DNA of 64,000 nt from UBA10649 sp965278945 (GCA_965278945.1 OZ257128.1:2294001-2358000), one strand, 5' to 3'. Numbered from the stretch's first letter, positions 1 through 8,718 are shown. Made by a program: numbers and translations. The notes: generated by a model not told the origin, from the letters alone.

Positions 1-1023
1 CGCGTCGGTCGTGATCTCCATGGCCACGTCCGACGCAAAGCACTTGGCGGCCGCTCCGAAGAACGTCAGGTCCGCATCACCACGCTCGCTCTTCGCGGCA
101 GCGGCGTAGACGAGCTGGCGCGCGGCCTCGAGCTTCATCGCCATGTCCGCGACCATGAACTGGATGCCCTGGAACGACGAGATGGACTTGCCGAACTGCT
201 GGCGGTCCTTGGCGTACGCGATGGCGACATCGAGGGCGCCCTGGGCAATGCCGATCGCCTGGGCTCCGATGGTGATCCGGGTGTGATCAAGGGTCTCCAT
301 CGCAGTCCGGAATCCCGTCCCCGGCTCACCGATGATGCGATCCGCGGGAATCCAGCAGTTCTCGAAGAATATCTCCCGCGTCGGCGAACCGTGGATGCCG
401 AGCTTGCGCTCGGGAGTACCGAGTGAGAAGCCCGCATCGTCGGCATGCACGACAAACGCGGAAATGCCCTTCGCACGCGCGCCGGGCTCGGTAACCGCCA
501 TCACCGTGTAGTAGGTCGAGATCCCCGCGTTGCTGATCCAGCTCTTCTGGCCGTTGAGGAGCCAGCCGCCGTCAGCCTCGACCGCACGTGTCTTCATCGA
601 CGCCGCGTCGCTTCCGGCCTCGCGCTCGCTCAGCGCGTACGAGAACATCGCCTCGCCGCTGGCGACCTGCGGCAGGTACGTCTTGAGCAGCGTCTCGTCG
701 CCGCCGACCATGAGCGGGAGGGTGCCGAGCTTGTTGACCGACGGGATCAGGGAGCTCGACGCGCACGCGCGGGCCACCTCCTCGATCACCAGGCACGCGG
801 CGATCGCGTCTCCGCCCTCGCCGCCGTACTCCTCGGGGATGTGGATCGCGTGGAAGCGCGCGGCCCTCAGCGCCTCGTACACGTCCCAGGGGAACTCGCT
901 GGTCTCGTCGATCTCGGCGGCGCGGGGGGCAATCTTGTCGATGACGAGATCTCGGACCGCGCCGCGAAGGGCCACGTGCTCCTCGCTCAGCGTGAAGTCG
1001 GTGAAATCCGAATTCCCTGCCAC
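1..1023 (-). CDS. fadE25: acyl-CoA dehydrogenase (FadE25-like), C-terminus cut by window edge
   Basis: Flavin-dependent alpha,beta-dehydrogenation of an acyl-CoA in the cytoplasm, passing electrons to electron-transfer flavoprotein. The 341 visible codons run through the N-terminal helical domain (EEYGGEGGD near residue 60), the FAD-contacting middle domain (YALSEREAGSD, then W-I-S-N) and the start of the C-terminal helical domain (RQQFGKSISSFQGIQ). The catalytic glutamate of the short-chain family would lie beyond the left edge, so it cannot be checked. The GTG start is chosen because GAGGGAG lies 6 bases upstream and no earlier in-frame start fits. In mycobacteria the homologue fadE25 also sits beside purE/purK and the accD5 carboxylase locus, which suggests a role in branched- or odd-chain acyl-CoA breakdown. 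The substrate is inferred, not shown. Confidence 0.93.
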   Translation of the reverse strand, partial: MAGNSDFTDFTLSEEHVALRGAVRDLVIDKIAPRAAEIDETSEFPWDVYEALRAARFHAIHIPEEYGGEGGDAIAACLVIEEVARACASSSLIPSVNKLGTLPLMVGGDETLLKTYLPQVASGEAMFSYALSEREAGSDAASMKTRAVEADGGWLLNGQKSWISNAGISTYYTVMAVTEPGARAKGISAFVVHADDAGFSLGTPERKLGIHGSPTREIFFENCWIPADRIIGEPGTGFRTAMETLDHTRITIGAQAIGIAQGALDVAIAYAKDRQQFGKSISSFQGIQFMVADMAMKLEAARQLVYAAAAKSERGDADLTFFGAAAKCFASDVAMEITTDA

Positions 1024-1064
1024 GGTCAACTCCCTCGTCCGGTGATCTGCCTGCCGCGATCAAC

Positions 1065-1070
1065 TAGCCT
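1065..1070 (+). promoter_or_regulatory. -10 box TAGCCT of a leaderless promoter for ugd
   Basis: TAGCCT fits the actinobacterial -10 pattern TANNNT. It is followed by exactly six bases and then the ATG of ugd, so transcription would start at or next to the start codon. There is no Shine-Dalgarno-like sequence before this ATG. No convincing -35 hexamer is visible. Confidence 0.6.
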
Positions 1071-1076
1071 GCGGGG

Positions 1077-2411
1077 ATGACGTCCCCAAGCCGCACCTTA
1101 CGGCTGTCAGTGATCGGTACGGGCTACTTGGGGGTGACCCATGCCGCCTGCATGGCCGACCTCGGGTACGAGGTCATCGGCCTGGACATCGATCAGCAGA
1201 AGATCGACGTGCTCCGCTCGGGCACCGTGCCGTTCTACGAGCCAGGGCTCGACGAGGTCCTCGTGCGGGCGATCGAGTCCGGCCGCCTGACCTTCACGAC
1301 CTCCTTCGAGGAGGTGGCGGCATTCGCGGACATCCACTTCATCTGCGTGGGCACACCCCAGGCGCCGGGCGCGCAGCGTGCCGACGTCTCGCAGGTATTC
1401 GGCTCGATCGAGTCGCTGACGCGGCACCTGCGCCCCGGCGCACTCGTCGTCGGCAAGTCGACGGTTCCCGTCGGCACCGCGGCGGAGATCGAGACTCGAC
1501 TGGCCCTGTCGGGCATCGATGGCGTGGAGGTGGCGTGGAACCCGGAGTTCCTGCGCGAGGGCTTCGCGGTAGAGGACACAATGCACCCCGATCGCCTGGT
1601 CGTCGGGGTCCACTCGGCCCGCGCCGAGGAACTCCTGCGCGAGGTCTATGCGCCGATCACTGACGAGGGCGTGCCCTTCCTGGTCACCGACTTTCCGACC
1701 GCCGAACTGGTCAAGGTCGCGGCGAACTCGTTCCTCGCGACGAAGATCTCGTTCATCAACGCCATGGCCGAGGTGTGCGAGGCAGCGGGCGCCGACGTCG
1801 CACAGCTGGCAGTGGCAATCGGCCATGACCCCAGGATCGGAAGTCGCTTCCTGTCCGCGGGCCTTGGCTTCGGCGGCGGCTGCCTGCCCAAGGACATCCG
1901 GGCGTTCATGGCGCGGGCCGGCGAGCTCGGCGCCGAGGACGCGGTGGCGTTCTTGCGGGAGGTCGACCAGATCAACCTGCGCCGCCGCGCGAGCACGGTC
2001 GACCTGGCCCTCGACGCACTCGGCGGCTCGTTCCGCGATCGCCGAATCACCGTGCTCGGGGCCGCCTTCAAGCCCGACAGCGACGACGTGCGCGACTCGC
2101 CGTCGCTCGATGTTGCCGTCGCCATGGCAAACGCGGGGGGCGACGTCGTCGTCCACGACCCGAAGGCGTTAGTCAACGCCGAGCGCGTGTACCCGCACCT
2201 GACGTATGAGCAGGACCTCGCCGCTGCGATGTCGGGCGCGGAGCTGATCGTGCTCGGTACCGAGTGGCGCGAGTACCGCGAACTCGACCCCAGCACCATC
2301 CATGGCGCGACCGGCGAGCGGCACGTGATCGACGGCCGAAACGCCCTCGACCCCCAGGCGTGGCGTGACGCCGGGTGGACCTACCGCGCCCTCGGCCGGC
2401 CGACGGCATGA
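1077..2411 (+). CDS. ugd: UDP-glucose 6-dehydrogenase
   Basis: NAD-dependent oxidation of UDP-glucose to UDP-glucuronate, the precursor of uronic acids in polysaccharides and cell envelope. The 444 residues have the full three-part structure of the family. The N-terminal Rossmann motif is GTGYLG (14-19), with the NAD-binding acidic residues at D37/D39. The active-site helix has K213 and N217 in LVKVAANSF. The catalytic cysteine is C269 in GFGGGCLPKD, followed by a C-terminal UDP-binding domain with FKPDSDDVRDSP. The start is set by the leaderless-type promoter immediately upstream. The next gene follows after 13 bases and is probably co-transcribed. A GDP-mannose dehydrogenase is a less likely alternative, because the length and motifs fit the UDP-glucose enzymes. 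Confidence 0.93.
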   Translation: MTSPSRTLRLSVIGTGYLGVTHAACMADLGYEVIGLDIDQQKIDVLRSGTVPFYEPGLDEVLVRAIESGRLTFTTSFEEVAAFADIHFICVGTPQAPGAQRADVSQVFGSIESLTRHLRPGALVVGKSTVPVGTAAEIETRLALSGIDGVEVAWNPEFLREGFAVEDTMHPDRLVVGVHSARAEELLREVYAPITDEGVPFLVTDFPTAELVKVAANSFLATKISFINAMAEVCEAAGADVAQLAVAIGHDPRIGSRFLSAGLGFGGGCLPKDIRAFMARAGELGAEDAVAFLREVDQINLRRRASTVDLALDALGGSFRDRRITVLGAAFKPDSDDVRDSPSLDVAVAMANAGGDVVVHDPKALVNAERVYPHLTYEQDLAAAMSGAELIVLGTEWREYRELDPSTIHGATGERHVIDGRNALDPQAWRDAGWTYRALGRPTA

Positions 2412-2424
2412 GGAGGATGGTGCG

Positions 2425-2838
2425 ATGAACAGGCCCGAGGAGATCCGCGCTGCGCTGGGCGACACCACGACCTGGTTCATTGTCGGTCTCGGCAACAATC
2501 CCGAGCGTGACGCATTCGGCGTCGCGCGGTTCCTGCAGCAGAACGGCAAGCGCATCGTGCCGATCTATCCGCGCGCGGAGGTCGTGCACGGCGAGCAGGG
2601 CTACGCCACCATCGCCGAGGCGGCCGCGGCCGTGGGTCCGCCCGACGTCGTCGACGTGTTCGTGCGATCGGATCGAGCGGGCGAGTTCGCCGACCAGGCC
2701 ATCGAGGCCGGCGCACGCTTCGTGTGGTTCCAGCTTGGCGTTATAGACGACGATGCCGCGCAGCGGGTCGTCGATGCCGGCCTGACCATGATCATGGACC
2801 GGTGCCCCGCCATCGAGCTCCCCCGCTTGTCGATGTGA
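2425..2838 (+). CDS. CoA-binding domain protein (YccU-like)
   Basis: Small cytoplasmic protein of 137 residues made of a single CoA-binding Rossmann fold, as in the N-terminal part of succinyl-CoA synthetase alpha. Visible family marks are the opening strand VGLGNNPERDAFGVARFL, the central DVVDVFVRSD, and FVWFQLGVIDDDA near the end. The ATG is well supported by AGGAGG eight bases upstream, overlapping the ugd stop region. No enzymatic activity is established for this family. It lies in a co-directional run with ugd and the hydrolase downstream. Confidence 0.85.
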   Translation: MNRPEEIRAALGDTTTWFIVGLGNNPERDAFGVARFLQQNGKRIVPIYPRAEVVHGEQGYATIAEAAAAVGPPDVVDVFVRSDRAGEFADQAIEAGARFVWFQLGVIDDDAAQRVVDAGLTMIMDRCPAIELPRLSM

Positions 2839-2841
2839 ACC

Positions 2842-3786
2842 GTGGCGGGTAGGCACCAGCCGGGTGATCGCGCGGTGGTCATCGTGTCGGGTGGCGACGC
2901 GATCAGTCCGTTCACGACTCCTGACCGAGCCTGCCGCAGCGGGCTGGCCGCGGGCAGCACCGACACCGCGCTGAGATCCGCCCTGCTCGAGGCCGGCCTC
3001 GCCGTCTACACATCGCCCGCCCACGCCGGAGCTGGTCCGGTCACCCTCGACACCGGCTACGGCGGCTTCAGTGATCCACCGGAGCAGCTTCCCGCGAACC
3101 TGACGGTCAACTCGATCGGGCCGATCGACACCGCAGGACGCAACCTCGCCTCCTTCTTGACCTACCTGTCGTCCGAGTTCTCGACCGCGACCGTCGACCT
3201 CGTCGGCCATTCGATGGGCGGCCTGTTCGCGCGGGCCGCGATCCGCGAGCTCGCCAGCAGGGGTTCCGCGCTGCGCATCGCTTCGCTCACGACGATCGGC
3301 ACTCCGTGGCAGGGATCCTTCCCTGCCGACTACTCCAACGGCGACATCTCCCTCGCCGCCGCCCGCGCGCATCCCAGCACGGCCGCGATCATGGTCGAGT
3401 TCAAGAAGCGCGTCGACACCGAGGCTCCCGGAGCAAGCACCCAGGTCACGCGCAGATTCCTGACCGAGCCCGGCGGCTGGAACGGCCAGCAGGCGGGCGT
3501 CCTCGACGGCATCCCGGTGACGCTTCTCGGCGGCGACCACTTCCGCAGTACCGGAGGGTCACCGGATGTGTGGCCGCACGACGGGCTCGTCACGCTCAGC
3601 AGCGCCCTCGCCGCTGCCGTCCCGCGCACCGTCCTGCCCGCGCCGCGGACGCAGACCTTCCACGACGTGCACAGCCTGTTCTTCGCCCACGCCTTCGGGT
3701 TGCCTCATCACCGGGCGCTGACCTGGGACCCCGAGGTGCATCACTCGGTGATCTCGGCCATCAGCCGGGCCTCAGTCAGCGACTGA
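2842..3786 (+). CDS. alpha/beta hydrolase, PGAP1/lipase-like
   Basis: Predicted serine hydrolase of 314 residues (GTG start; a second in-frame GTG 33 bases further on is also possible and would begin VVIVSGGDAI). The nucleophile elbow GHSMGG is clear, with S124 if the first GTG is used, preceded by TVDLVGH and followed by the TIGTPWQG loop typical of PGAP1-type and triacylglycerol-lipase-type proteins. The candidate acid and histidine lie in LLGGDHF and in HDVHSLFF/HHRALTW near the C-terminus. I see no clear signal peptide, so it is probably cytoplasmic. The substrate is unknown. The last 11 bases overlap the end of the convergent purE gene. Confidence 0.8.
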   Translation: MAGRHQPGDRAVVIVSGGDAISPFTTPDRACRSGLAAGSTDTALRSALLEAGLAVYTSPAHAGAGPVTLDTGYGGFSDPPEQLPANLTVNSIGPIDTAGRNLASFLTYLSSEFSTATVDLVGHSMGGLFARAAIRELASRGSALRIASLTTIGTPWQGSFPADYSNGDISLAAARAHPSTAAIMVEFKKRVDTEAPGASTQVTRRFLTEPGGWNGQQAGVLDGIPVTLLGGDHFRSTGGSPDVWPHDGLVTLSSALAAAVPRTVLPAPRTQTFHDVHSLFFAHAFGLPHHRALTWDPEVHHSVISAISRASVSD

Positions 3787-4273
3787 GGTTCTGGCCCTTC
3801 GCCTTGGCCAGCGCGTTGAGCTCGGCCTGGAACGCCGTCATCGACTCGACCAGGTCGGGATCGGCGATGCCCAGCATGCGCACGGCGAGCAGGCCCGCGT
3901 TGCGCGCGTTGCCGATGGCGACGGTGGCGACGGGGACGCCGGCCGGCATCTGCACGATGGACAGCAGGGAGTCCATCCCGTCCAGAGTGCCCACGGGCAC
4001 AGGCACGCCGATGACGGGCAGGGGCGTGAGCGATGCGAGCATCCCCGGCAGGTGCGCGGCACCGCCGGCCCCGGCGATGATGACCTTGAGGCCACGCTCG
4101 ACCGCGGTCCGTCCGAACTCGACCATCTCCAACGGCATCCGGTGCGCGGACAGGACCAGACTCACGTGCGGGATGTCGAACTCCTCCAGGGCCTGCGCCG
4201 CAGCCTGCATGACCGGCCAGTCGGAGTCGCTGCCCATGCAGATCGCGACCTGGGCTGTAGCAGCGTCACTCAT
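3776..4273 (-). CDS. purE: N5-carboxyaminoimidazole ribonucleotide mutase
   Basis: Converts N5-CAIR to CAIR in de novo purine synthesis, working with PurK. The 165 residues match class I PurE. The substrate-binding loop is MGSDSDWPVM near residue 13, then SAHRMP around residue 43, and the glycine-rich GAGGAAHLPGM that holds the active site. The ATG lies inside the last codons of purK with an 8-base overlap, and GGGAG sits a few bases upstream, indicating translational coupling. The 3' end overlaps the convergent hydrolase gene. Confidence 0.96.
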   Translation of the reverse strand: MSDAATAQVAICMGSDSDWPVMQAAAQALEEFDIPHVSLVLSAHRMPLEMVEFGRTAVERGLKVIIAGAGGAAHLPGMLASLTPLPVIGVPVPVGTLDGMDSLLSIVQMPAGVPVATVAIGNARNAGLLAVRMLGIADPDLVESMTAFQAELNALAKAKGQNLSR

Positions 4274-5420
4274 TGATCACTCCCGCGAAGTAGTCCGCCG
4301 CATGCCGGCCTCGTGCCAATAGTTCCTCATAGTCGCTGCCGATGACGGTGACGTGGCCGACCTTGCGCCCCGGCCGGACCTCCTTGCCATACAGGTGCAC
4401 CTTGATGCCGGGGTCGCGCGCGAGCACGTGGCGGTACGCAGACTGCAGATCGCCGACGTCGCCGCCGAGGATGTTCACCATGACCGCGAACGGAGCGACC
4501 AGAGTCGGCGAGCCCAGCGGAAGGTCCAGCACGGCACGCAGGTGGTTCTCGAACTGACTCGTGACCGCACCCTCGATGGTCCAGTGACCCGAGTTGTGCG
4601 GGCGCATCGCCAGTTCGTTGACGTACAGCCGCGAACCGTCGTCGAACATCTCGACCGCCAGCATCCCGGTCACCCCGAGCGCGCCGGCAATGCGGAGGGC
4701 CAGTTCCTGGGCCTCAACCGCGCGGGCGGCGGGCAGGCCGGGGGCTGGCGCGACGACCTCCGCGCAGATTCCGTCACGCTGGACCGTCCGGACCACGGGA
4801 TACGCTACCGCCTGGCCGTGCGGGGACCTGGCCACCTGTGCCGACAGTTCCTGCACGAAGGCGACCTGCTCCTCGGCCAGCCATTGCGCACCGGGTGCCA
4901 GCGGCGTTGCCAGGACGACGATGGCTTCGGCAATCGAGTCCACGGACCACACGCCCCGGCCGTCATAGCCGCCCCGAGACGTCTTGAGAATCAGCGGCCA
5001 GCCCACAACCTCGCCGAACTCGGCGACGTCCGCCTCTGCGGTCACGACCCTCCACCGAGGACCCGGCACGCCGATATCGCTGAGCGCCTGCCGCATGTGG
5101 ATCTTGTCCTGCGCGTGGAACAGCGCCGACGGGCCCGGTCGCACAGCGACGCCCATGGCCTCCAGCTGCTCGAGGTGTGACGGTGGCACGTGTTCGTGGT
5201 CGAAGGTCACGACGTCGCAGCCGCTCGCGAAAGCGCGCAGCGCAGTGATGTCGTCGTGCTCGCCGATGGCGACGTCGTGGATCACCTGCGCGGCCGGATC
5301 ACTGGCGGATGCTGCGAGCACGCGGAGGTTGATGCCGAGTGCCGTTGCGGGTGCGGCGCTCATGCGCGCGAGCTGACCGCCTCCGACGATGCCGACTCGC
5401 GATGCGCCGCTTCGATCCAC
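4266..5420 (-). CDS. purK: N5-carboxyaminoimidazole ribonucleotide synthase
   Basis: ATP-dependent carboxylation of AIR by bicarbonate to N5-CAIR. It is an ATP-grasp enzyme of 384 residues. GIVGGGQLARM opens the N-terminal domain, LKTSRGGYDGRGVW forms the ATP-lid glycine loop, EEQVAFVQELSAQVAR lies in the grasp domain, and NELAMRPHNSGHWT carries the metal-binding Glu/Asn residues. The start is GTG. A TAGATT box seven bases upstream suggests a leaderless promoter just after the PH-domain gene, although a longer transcript from birA is also possible because all four genes run in one direction. Confidence 0.95.
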   Translation of the reverse strand: MDRSGASRVGIVGGGQLARMSAAPATALGINLRVLAASASDPAAQVIHDVAIGEHDDITALRAFASGCDVVTFDHEHVPPSHLEQLEAMGVAVRPGPSALFHAQDKIHMRQALSDIGVPGPRWRVVTAEADVAEFGEVVGWPLILKTSRGGYDGRGVWSVDSIAEAIVVLATPLAPGAQWLAEEQVAFVQELSAQVARSPHGQAVAYPVVRTVQRDGICAEVVAPAPGLPAARAVEAQELALRIAGALGVTGMLAVEMFDDGSRLYVNELAMRPHNSGHWTIEGAVTSQFENHLRAVLDLPLGSPTLVAPFAVMVNILGGDVGDLQSAYRHVLARDPGIKVHLYGKEVRPGRKVGHVTVIGSDYEELLARGRHAADYFAGVINE

Positions 5421-5427
5421 GCCCCGA

Positions 5428-5433
5428 AATCTA
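5428..5433 (-). promoter_or_regulatory. -10 box TAGATT of a probable leaderless purKE promoter
   Basis: Read on the minus strand, TAGATT is followed by seven bases and the GTG of purK. It matches the TANNNT boxes found in front of several other genes in this window, with no ribosome-binding sequence between box and start. Confidence 0.5.
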
Positions 5434-5442
5434 GTGCGCTGG

Positions 5443-6000
5443 TCAGGTCCCGTCTGTGGGCGGCACGGGGTCCCCGCCGAGGTCCTCGGAGCGGGAGCGA
5501 CGACGCGCGTCGTCCTCCTCGTGCAGGCGGTAGACCTCGCGCTGGATGTCCTCGACGTTCGGAACGTCCATGATGACCAGGTCGCCCTCGGTGTTCGCCG
5601 AGTCGATCTTCAGCGCTCCGTAGTTGAGGATCCTTCCCATCACCGGGATGTCGAACGAGACGTTGTTGACCTTCGACAGCGGCATGTCACGACCCTGCTT
5701 GGTGATGACACCTCGCCGGGTGATGATCCGGCGGTTCGTGAACACGTACTGAGTTGTCAGCCAGCGCAGGAACGGAACGAGGACGAACCAGATCAAGATG
5801 AGCACGTAGAGGAACAAGATCACCCAGCGCATGATGTGCAGGTCGCCGACGGACGTGTCCCAGAACTTGACCAGCAGGAACGTGCCGATGAACACGATCG
5901 CCAGCAGGACGACTATCGGAACGAACAGCGCGCGGAAGTGCGGGCGCAGCTCGAACTGAATTTTCTCGCCATCGGCCAGGAGACTCTGCGGGTATGCCAT
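5443..6000 (-). CDS. PH-domain membrane protein (bPH2 family)
   Basis: Protein of 185 residues with two hydrophobic segments (about 27-45 and 57-80). These are followed by a bacterial pleckstrin-homology-like domain: YVFTNRRIITRRGVITKQG, then DMPLSKVNNVSF and GRILNYGALKID. This arrangement is typical of YdbT/YdbS-type proteins, whose biochemical function is not settled. The C-terminus is charged and probably cytoplasmic. It lies 3 bases after birA and 22 bases before purK, in the same direction. A comparable PH-type membrane gene occurs between birA and purK in mycobacteria, as far as I recall. Confidence 0.85.
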   Translation of the reverse strand: MAYPQSLLADGEKIQFELRPHFRALFVPIVVLLAIVFIGTFLLVKFWDTSVGDLHIMRWVILFLYVLILIWFVLVPFLRWLTTQYVFTNRRIITRRGVITKQGRDMPLSKVNNVSFDIPVMGRILNYGALKIDSANTEGDLVIMDVPNVEDIQREVYRLHEEDDARRRSRSEDLGGDPVPPTDGT

Positions 6001-6003
6001 GGG

Positions 6004-6828
6004 TCAGATGGTGGCATGGATGACATCGCCGGCGGCGACATACTCGGTTTTCGCGGTCGTCTGGATGGCCAGTCGGCCGTCGTCAGCGATACCGACCGCG
6101 TGCCCGGAGATGACCCCGCCGGACGGAAGCGTTGCTGTCACGTCGCGACCGACGGTTGCGCAGAGCACGCGGTACCTGCGCATCGACTCGGTCCCTCCGG
6201 TCGCGCGAAGGTCTGCGAGTGCAGCGTGGAGTCCGACGAGAATGTCGACGAGCAGGTCCGATCGCGACACGGCAGCGCCTTCGAGTATCAACGAGGAAGC
6301 CTGCGGAACGGGCAGCTCATCGGCTGACTGGCTGACATTGACTCCCATGCCGATAACCACTCCGCCGGACCCGTCGGCCTCGCTCAGGATCCCGGCGACC
6401 TTGCGCAGTGCGGCTCGGCCCGGAGCTGGATGGGGATCGTCGATGATCACGTCGTTCGGCCACTTGAGCACCGCCTCGACGCCGTGCGCGCCGATGGCAT
6501 CGACAACCGCGACGCCCGCGAGCAGCGGGAGGAGACCCGGCCCCACGCCGCTGCCGGAGGGGATGCGGACGAGGGCGGACACCCACAGTCCCGATCCCGG
6601 AGCGCTGATCCACGATCGCCCAAGACGTCCCCGGCCCGCGGTCTGCTCGTCCGCGACGATGACCGTGCCCTCGGGGGCGCCGCCAAGCGCGAGCGCCATC
6701 AGGTCGGCGTTCGTCGAGCCCGTCGACTCGACCACGATGGGCATGGGCCACTCGATGCCGCGGTCTGCGAGGCGCCGCGAGACGTACTCGGGATCGACTG
6801 GTGCTCGGGCCGCGTCTGCATTGGTCAC
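6004..6828 (-). CDS. birA: biotin--[acetyl-CoA-carboxylase] ligase, monofunctional
   Basis: Attaches biotin to the BCCP lysine of acyl-CoA carboxylase through biotinyl-AMP. The 274 residues begin at GTG (VTNADAARAP). The open frame continues further upstream, but that part is antisense to accD. Motifs are ESTGSTNADL near residue 34, the adenylate loop GRGRLGRSW, and KWPNDV for ATP binding, with a small C-terminal domain of the SH3 type. No N-terminal helix-turn-helix is present, so this is an enzyme without repressor function. It diverges from accD, which encodes part of the complex it serves. The leaderless-type TACCTT box before the GTG supports the short start. Confidence 0.93.
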   Translation of the reverse strand: MTNADAARAPVDPEYVSRRLADRGIEWPMPIVVESTGSTNADLMALALGGAPEGTVIVADEQTAGRGRLGRSWISAPGSGLWVSALVRIPSGSGVGPGLLPLLAGVAVVDAIGAHGVEAVLKWPNDVIIDDPHPAPGRAALRKVAGILSEADGSGGVVIGMGVNVSQSADELPVPQASSLILEGAAVSRSDLLVDILVGLHAALADLRATGGTESMRRYRVLCATVGRDVTATLPSGGVISGHAVGIADDGRLAIQTTAKTEYVAAGDVIHATI

Positions 6829-6834
6829 GCGACT

Positions 6835-6840
6835 AAGGTA
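6835..6840 (-). promoter_or_regulatory. -10 box TACCTT of a leaderless birA promoter
   Basis: On the minus strand TACCTT is followed by six bases and the GTG of birA. This supports the short start within a much longer open frame. No Shine-Dalgarno motif is present. Confidence 0.6.
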
Positions 6841-6895
6841 CGCAGACGTAGCAACTGACGGGCTCGTCCCCGTCGAGGTCGAGCATGGAGGACAG

Positions 6896-8488
6896 ATGAG
6901 CGCCGCAGTCGTCGAAGAGAATGCTCCCGACAAACGCACCACGGCAGGCAAGGCCGCGGACCTCGAAGCACGAAGGGCCGAGGCGGTCGGGCGTCGCACC
7001 AAGGCCGTCGACAAGCAGCACGCCAAGGGCAAGAAGACGGCGATGGAGCGCATCGAACTGCTGCTCGACGAGGACTCCTTCCAGCAGCTCGACGGCCTGG
7101 CGCGTCACCGCTCCCACGCGTTCGGGCTCGAGGCGAACCGTCCGTACGGCGATGGCGTCATCACCGGCTACGGGACGATCGACGGGCGGCCGGTGTGCGT
7201 GTTCGCGCAGGACTTCACGGTCTTCGGCGGATCGCTCGGCGAGGTGTTCGGCGAGAAGATCGTCAAGGTCATGGACATGGCTATGCGTCTGGGCTGCCCG
7301 GTGATCGGCCTGAATGACTCGGGCGGCGCGCGCATCCAGGAGGGCGTGGTTGCGCTCGGTCTCTACGGCGAGATCTTCCGCAGGAACGTCCAGGCATCGG
7401 GCGTCATCCCACAGATCTCGCTCATCCTCGGCCCGTGCGCCGGAGGCGCGGTGTACTCCCCCGCGATCACCGACTTCACGATCATGGTCGACAAGACCTC
7501 GCACATGTTCATTACCGGTCCCGAGGTCATCAAGTCGGTCACCGGCGAGGACGTCGAGTTCGAAGATCTCGGCGGCGCACACACGCACAACAGCAAGTCC
7601 GGCGTCGCGCACTACATGGCGACCGACGAGGAAGACGCGATCGAGTACACCAAGGCACTGCTGTCCTACCTGCCGAGCAACAACCTCGAGGACCCGCCGA
7701 CGTACCCGATCGAGGCGGACCTCGCCTTCAACGACGAGGACTACGAGCTCGACACCTTGATGCCGGACTCGCCGAACCAGCCGTACGACATGCACCGAGT
7801 CATCGAGCACATCCTCGATGACGGTGAGTTCCTCGAGACGCAGTCCCTGTTCGCGCCCAACATCCTGTGCGGATTCGGTCGCGTTGAGGGTCACCCCGTC
7901 GGCATCGTCGCGAACCAGCCGATGCAGTTCGCCGGCACTCTCGATATCGCTGCCTCCGAGAAGGCCGCGCGGTTCGTGCGTACCTGCGACGCGTTCAACA
8001 TCCCGGTGCTCACCTTCGTCGACGTACCGGGATTCCTGCCTGGCACCGACCAGGAATGGGAGGGCATCATCCGTCGCGGCGCGAAGCTCATCTACGCGTA
8101 CGCGGAGGCCACCGTCCCGCTGATCACCGTCATCACCCGCAAGGCCTACGGCGGCGCGTACGACGTCATGGGCTCCAAGCACCTCGGTGCCGATATCAAC
8201 GTCGCGTGGCCAACGGCGGAGATCGCGGTGATGGGCGCGCAGGGCGCCGTCAACGTCCTGTACCGCAAGGAGCTCGGCGCCGCGGACGACCCGGTTGCCA
8301 AGCGCAAGGAACTGATCGACGAGTACACCGACGAGCTCGCGAATCCGTACATGGCCGCCGAGCGCGGCTACATCGATCGCGTGATCTTCCCGCGTGAGAC
8401 GCGCGCGACAGTGACCCGCGCGCTGCGCGCCCTTCGGAACAAGCGGGCCAGCCGGCCGCCGAAGAAGCACGGGAACATCCCCCTGTGA
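6896..8488 (+). CDS. accD5: acyl-CoA (propionyl-CoA) carboxylase beta subunit
   Basis: Carboxyltransferase subunit that moves CO2 from carboxybiotin to propionyl-CoA or acetyl-CoA. The 530 residues contain both crotonase-fold halves. N-terminal marks are DFTVFGGSLGEV, NDSGGARIQEG (acyl-CoA oxyanion loop) and GPCAGGAVYSPA. C-terminal marks are FVDVPGFLPGTDQE, RKAYGGAYDVM and WPTAEIAVMGAQGAV. These are strongly PccB/AccD5-like, so propionyl-CoA is the likely main substrate. The ATG is chosen because GGAGG lies five bases upstream and the family N-terminus begins here. It overlaps accE by four bases. Confidence 0.95.
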   Translation: MSAAVVEENAPDKRTTAGKAADLEARRAEAVGRRTKAVDKQHAKGKKTAMERIELLLDEDSFQQLDGLARHRSHAFGLEANRPYGDGVITGYGTIDGRPVCVFAQDFTVFGGSLGEVFGEKIVKVMDMAMRLGCPVIGLNDSGGARIQEGVVALGLYGEIFRRNVQASGVIPQISLILGPCAGGAVYSPAITDFTIMVDKTSHMFITGPEVIKSVTGEDVEFEDLGGAHTHNSKSGVAHYMATDEEDAIEYTKALLSYLPSNNLEDPPTYPIEADLAFNDEDYELDTLMPDSPNQPYDMHRVIEHILDDGEFLETQSLFAPNILCGFGRVEGHPVGIVANQPMQFAGTLDIAASEKAARFVRTCDAFNIPVLTFVDVPGFLPGTDQEWEGIIRRGAKLIYAYAEATVPLITVITRKAYGGAYDVMGSKHLGADINVAWPTAEIAVMGAQGAVNVLYRKELGAADDPVAKRKELIDEYTDELANPYMAAERGYIDRVIFPRETRATVTRALRALRNKRASRPPKKHGNIPL

Positions 8489-8706
8489 CCGCCGACGACA
8501 GCGCCACGCGTCCGGTACTCCGGGTCGTCGCCGGGTCGCCGACGGACGAGGAGCTCGCAACAGTCATCGCGATCGTCACCACGCGTCGCGCCGCGATTGT
8601 TCAGGACACGCCCACGTGGAGCCTGTGGGCGCGCAAGAGCCGTCAGGTTAGGCCCGCGCAGAGGCCTGGGTTCGGCGCGTGGCGCGCATCGATGATGCCG
8701 CGCTAG
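8485..8706 (+). CDS. accE5: acyl-CoA carboxylase epsilon subunit
   Basis: Small subunit (73 residues) of the actinobacterial acyl-CoA carboxylase holoenzyme, thought to help assemble alpha and beta subunits. LRVVAGSPTDEELATVIAIV at the front and PGFGAWRASMMPR at the end are the two conserved ends of this short family, and the middle is variable. The GTG overlaps the accD stop (GTGA), giving tight translational coupling. Confidence 0.9.
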   Translation: MTADDSATRPVLRVVAGSPTDEELATVIAIVTTRRAAIVQDTPTWSLWARKSRQVRPAQRPGFGAWRASMMPR

Positions 8707-8718
8707 CGTCCGCCTGCC

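Noticed and set aside
6833..8560. Long open frame on the minus strand opposite accD
   Set aside because: It is a mirror of accD produced by the high G/C third positions. The amino-acid make-up is skewed to Arg, Val, Asp and Leu, no motif is seen, and accD is certain.
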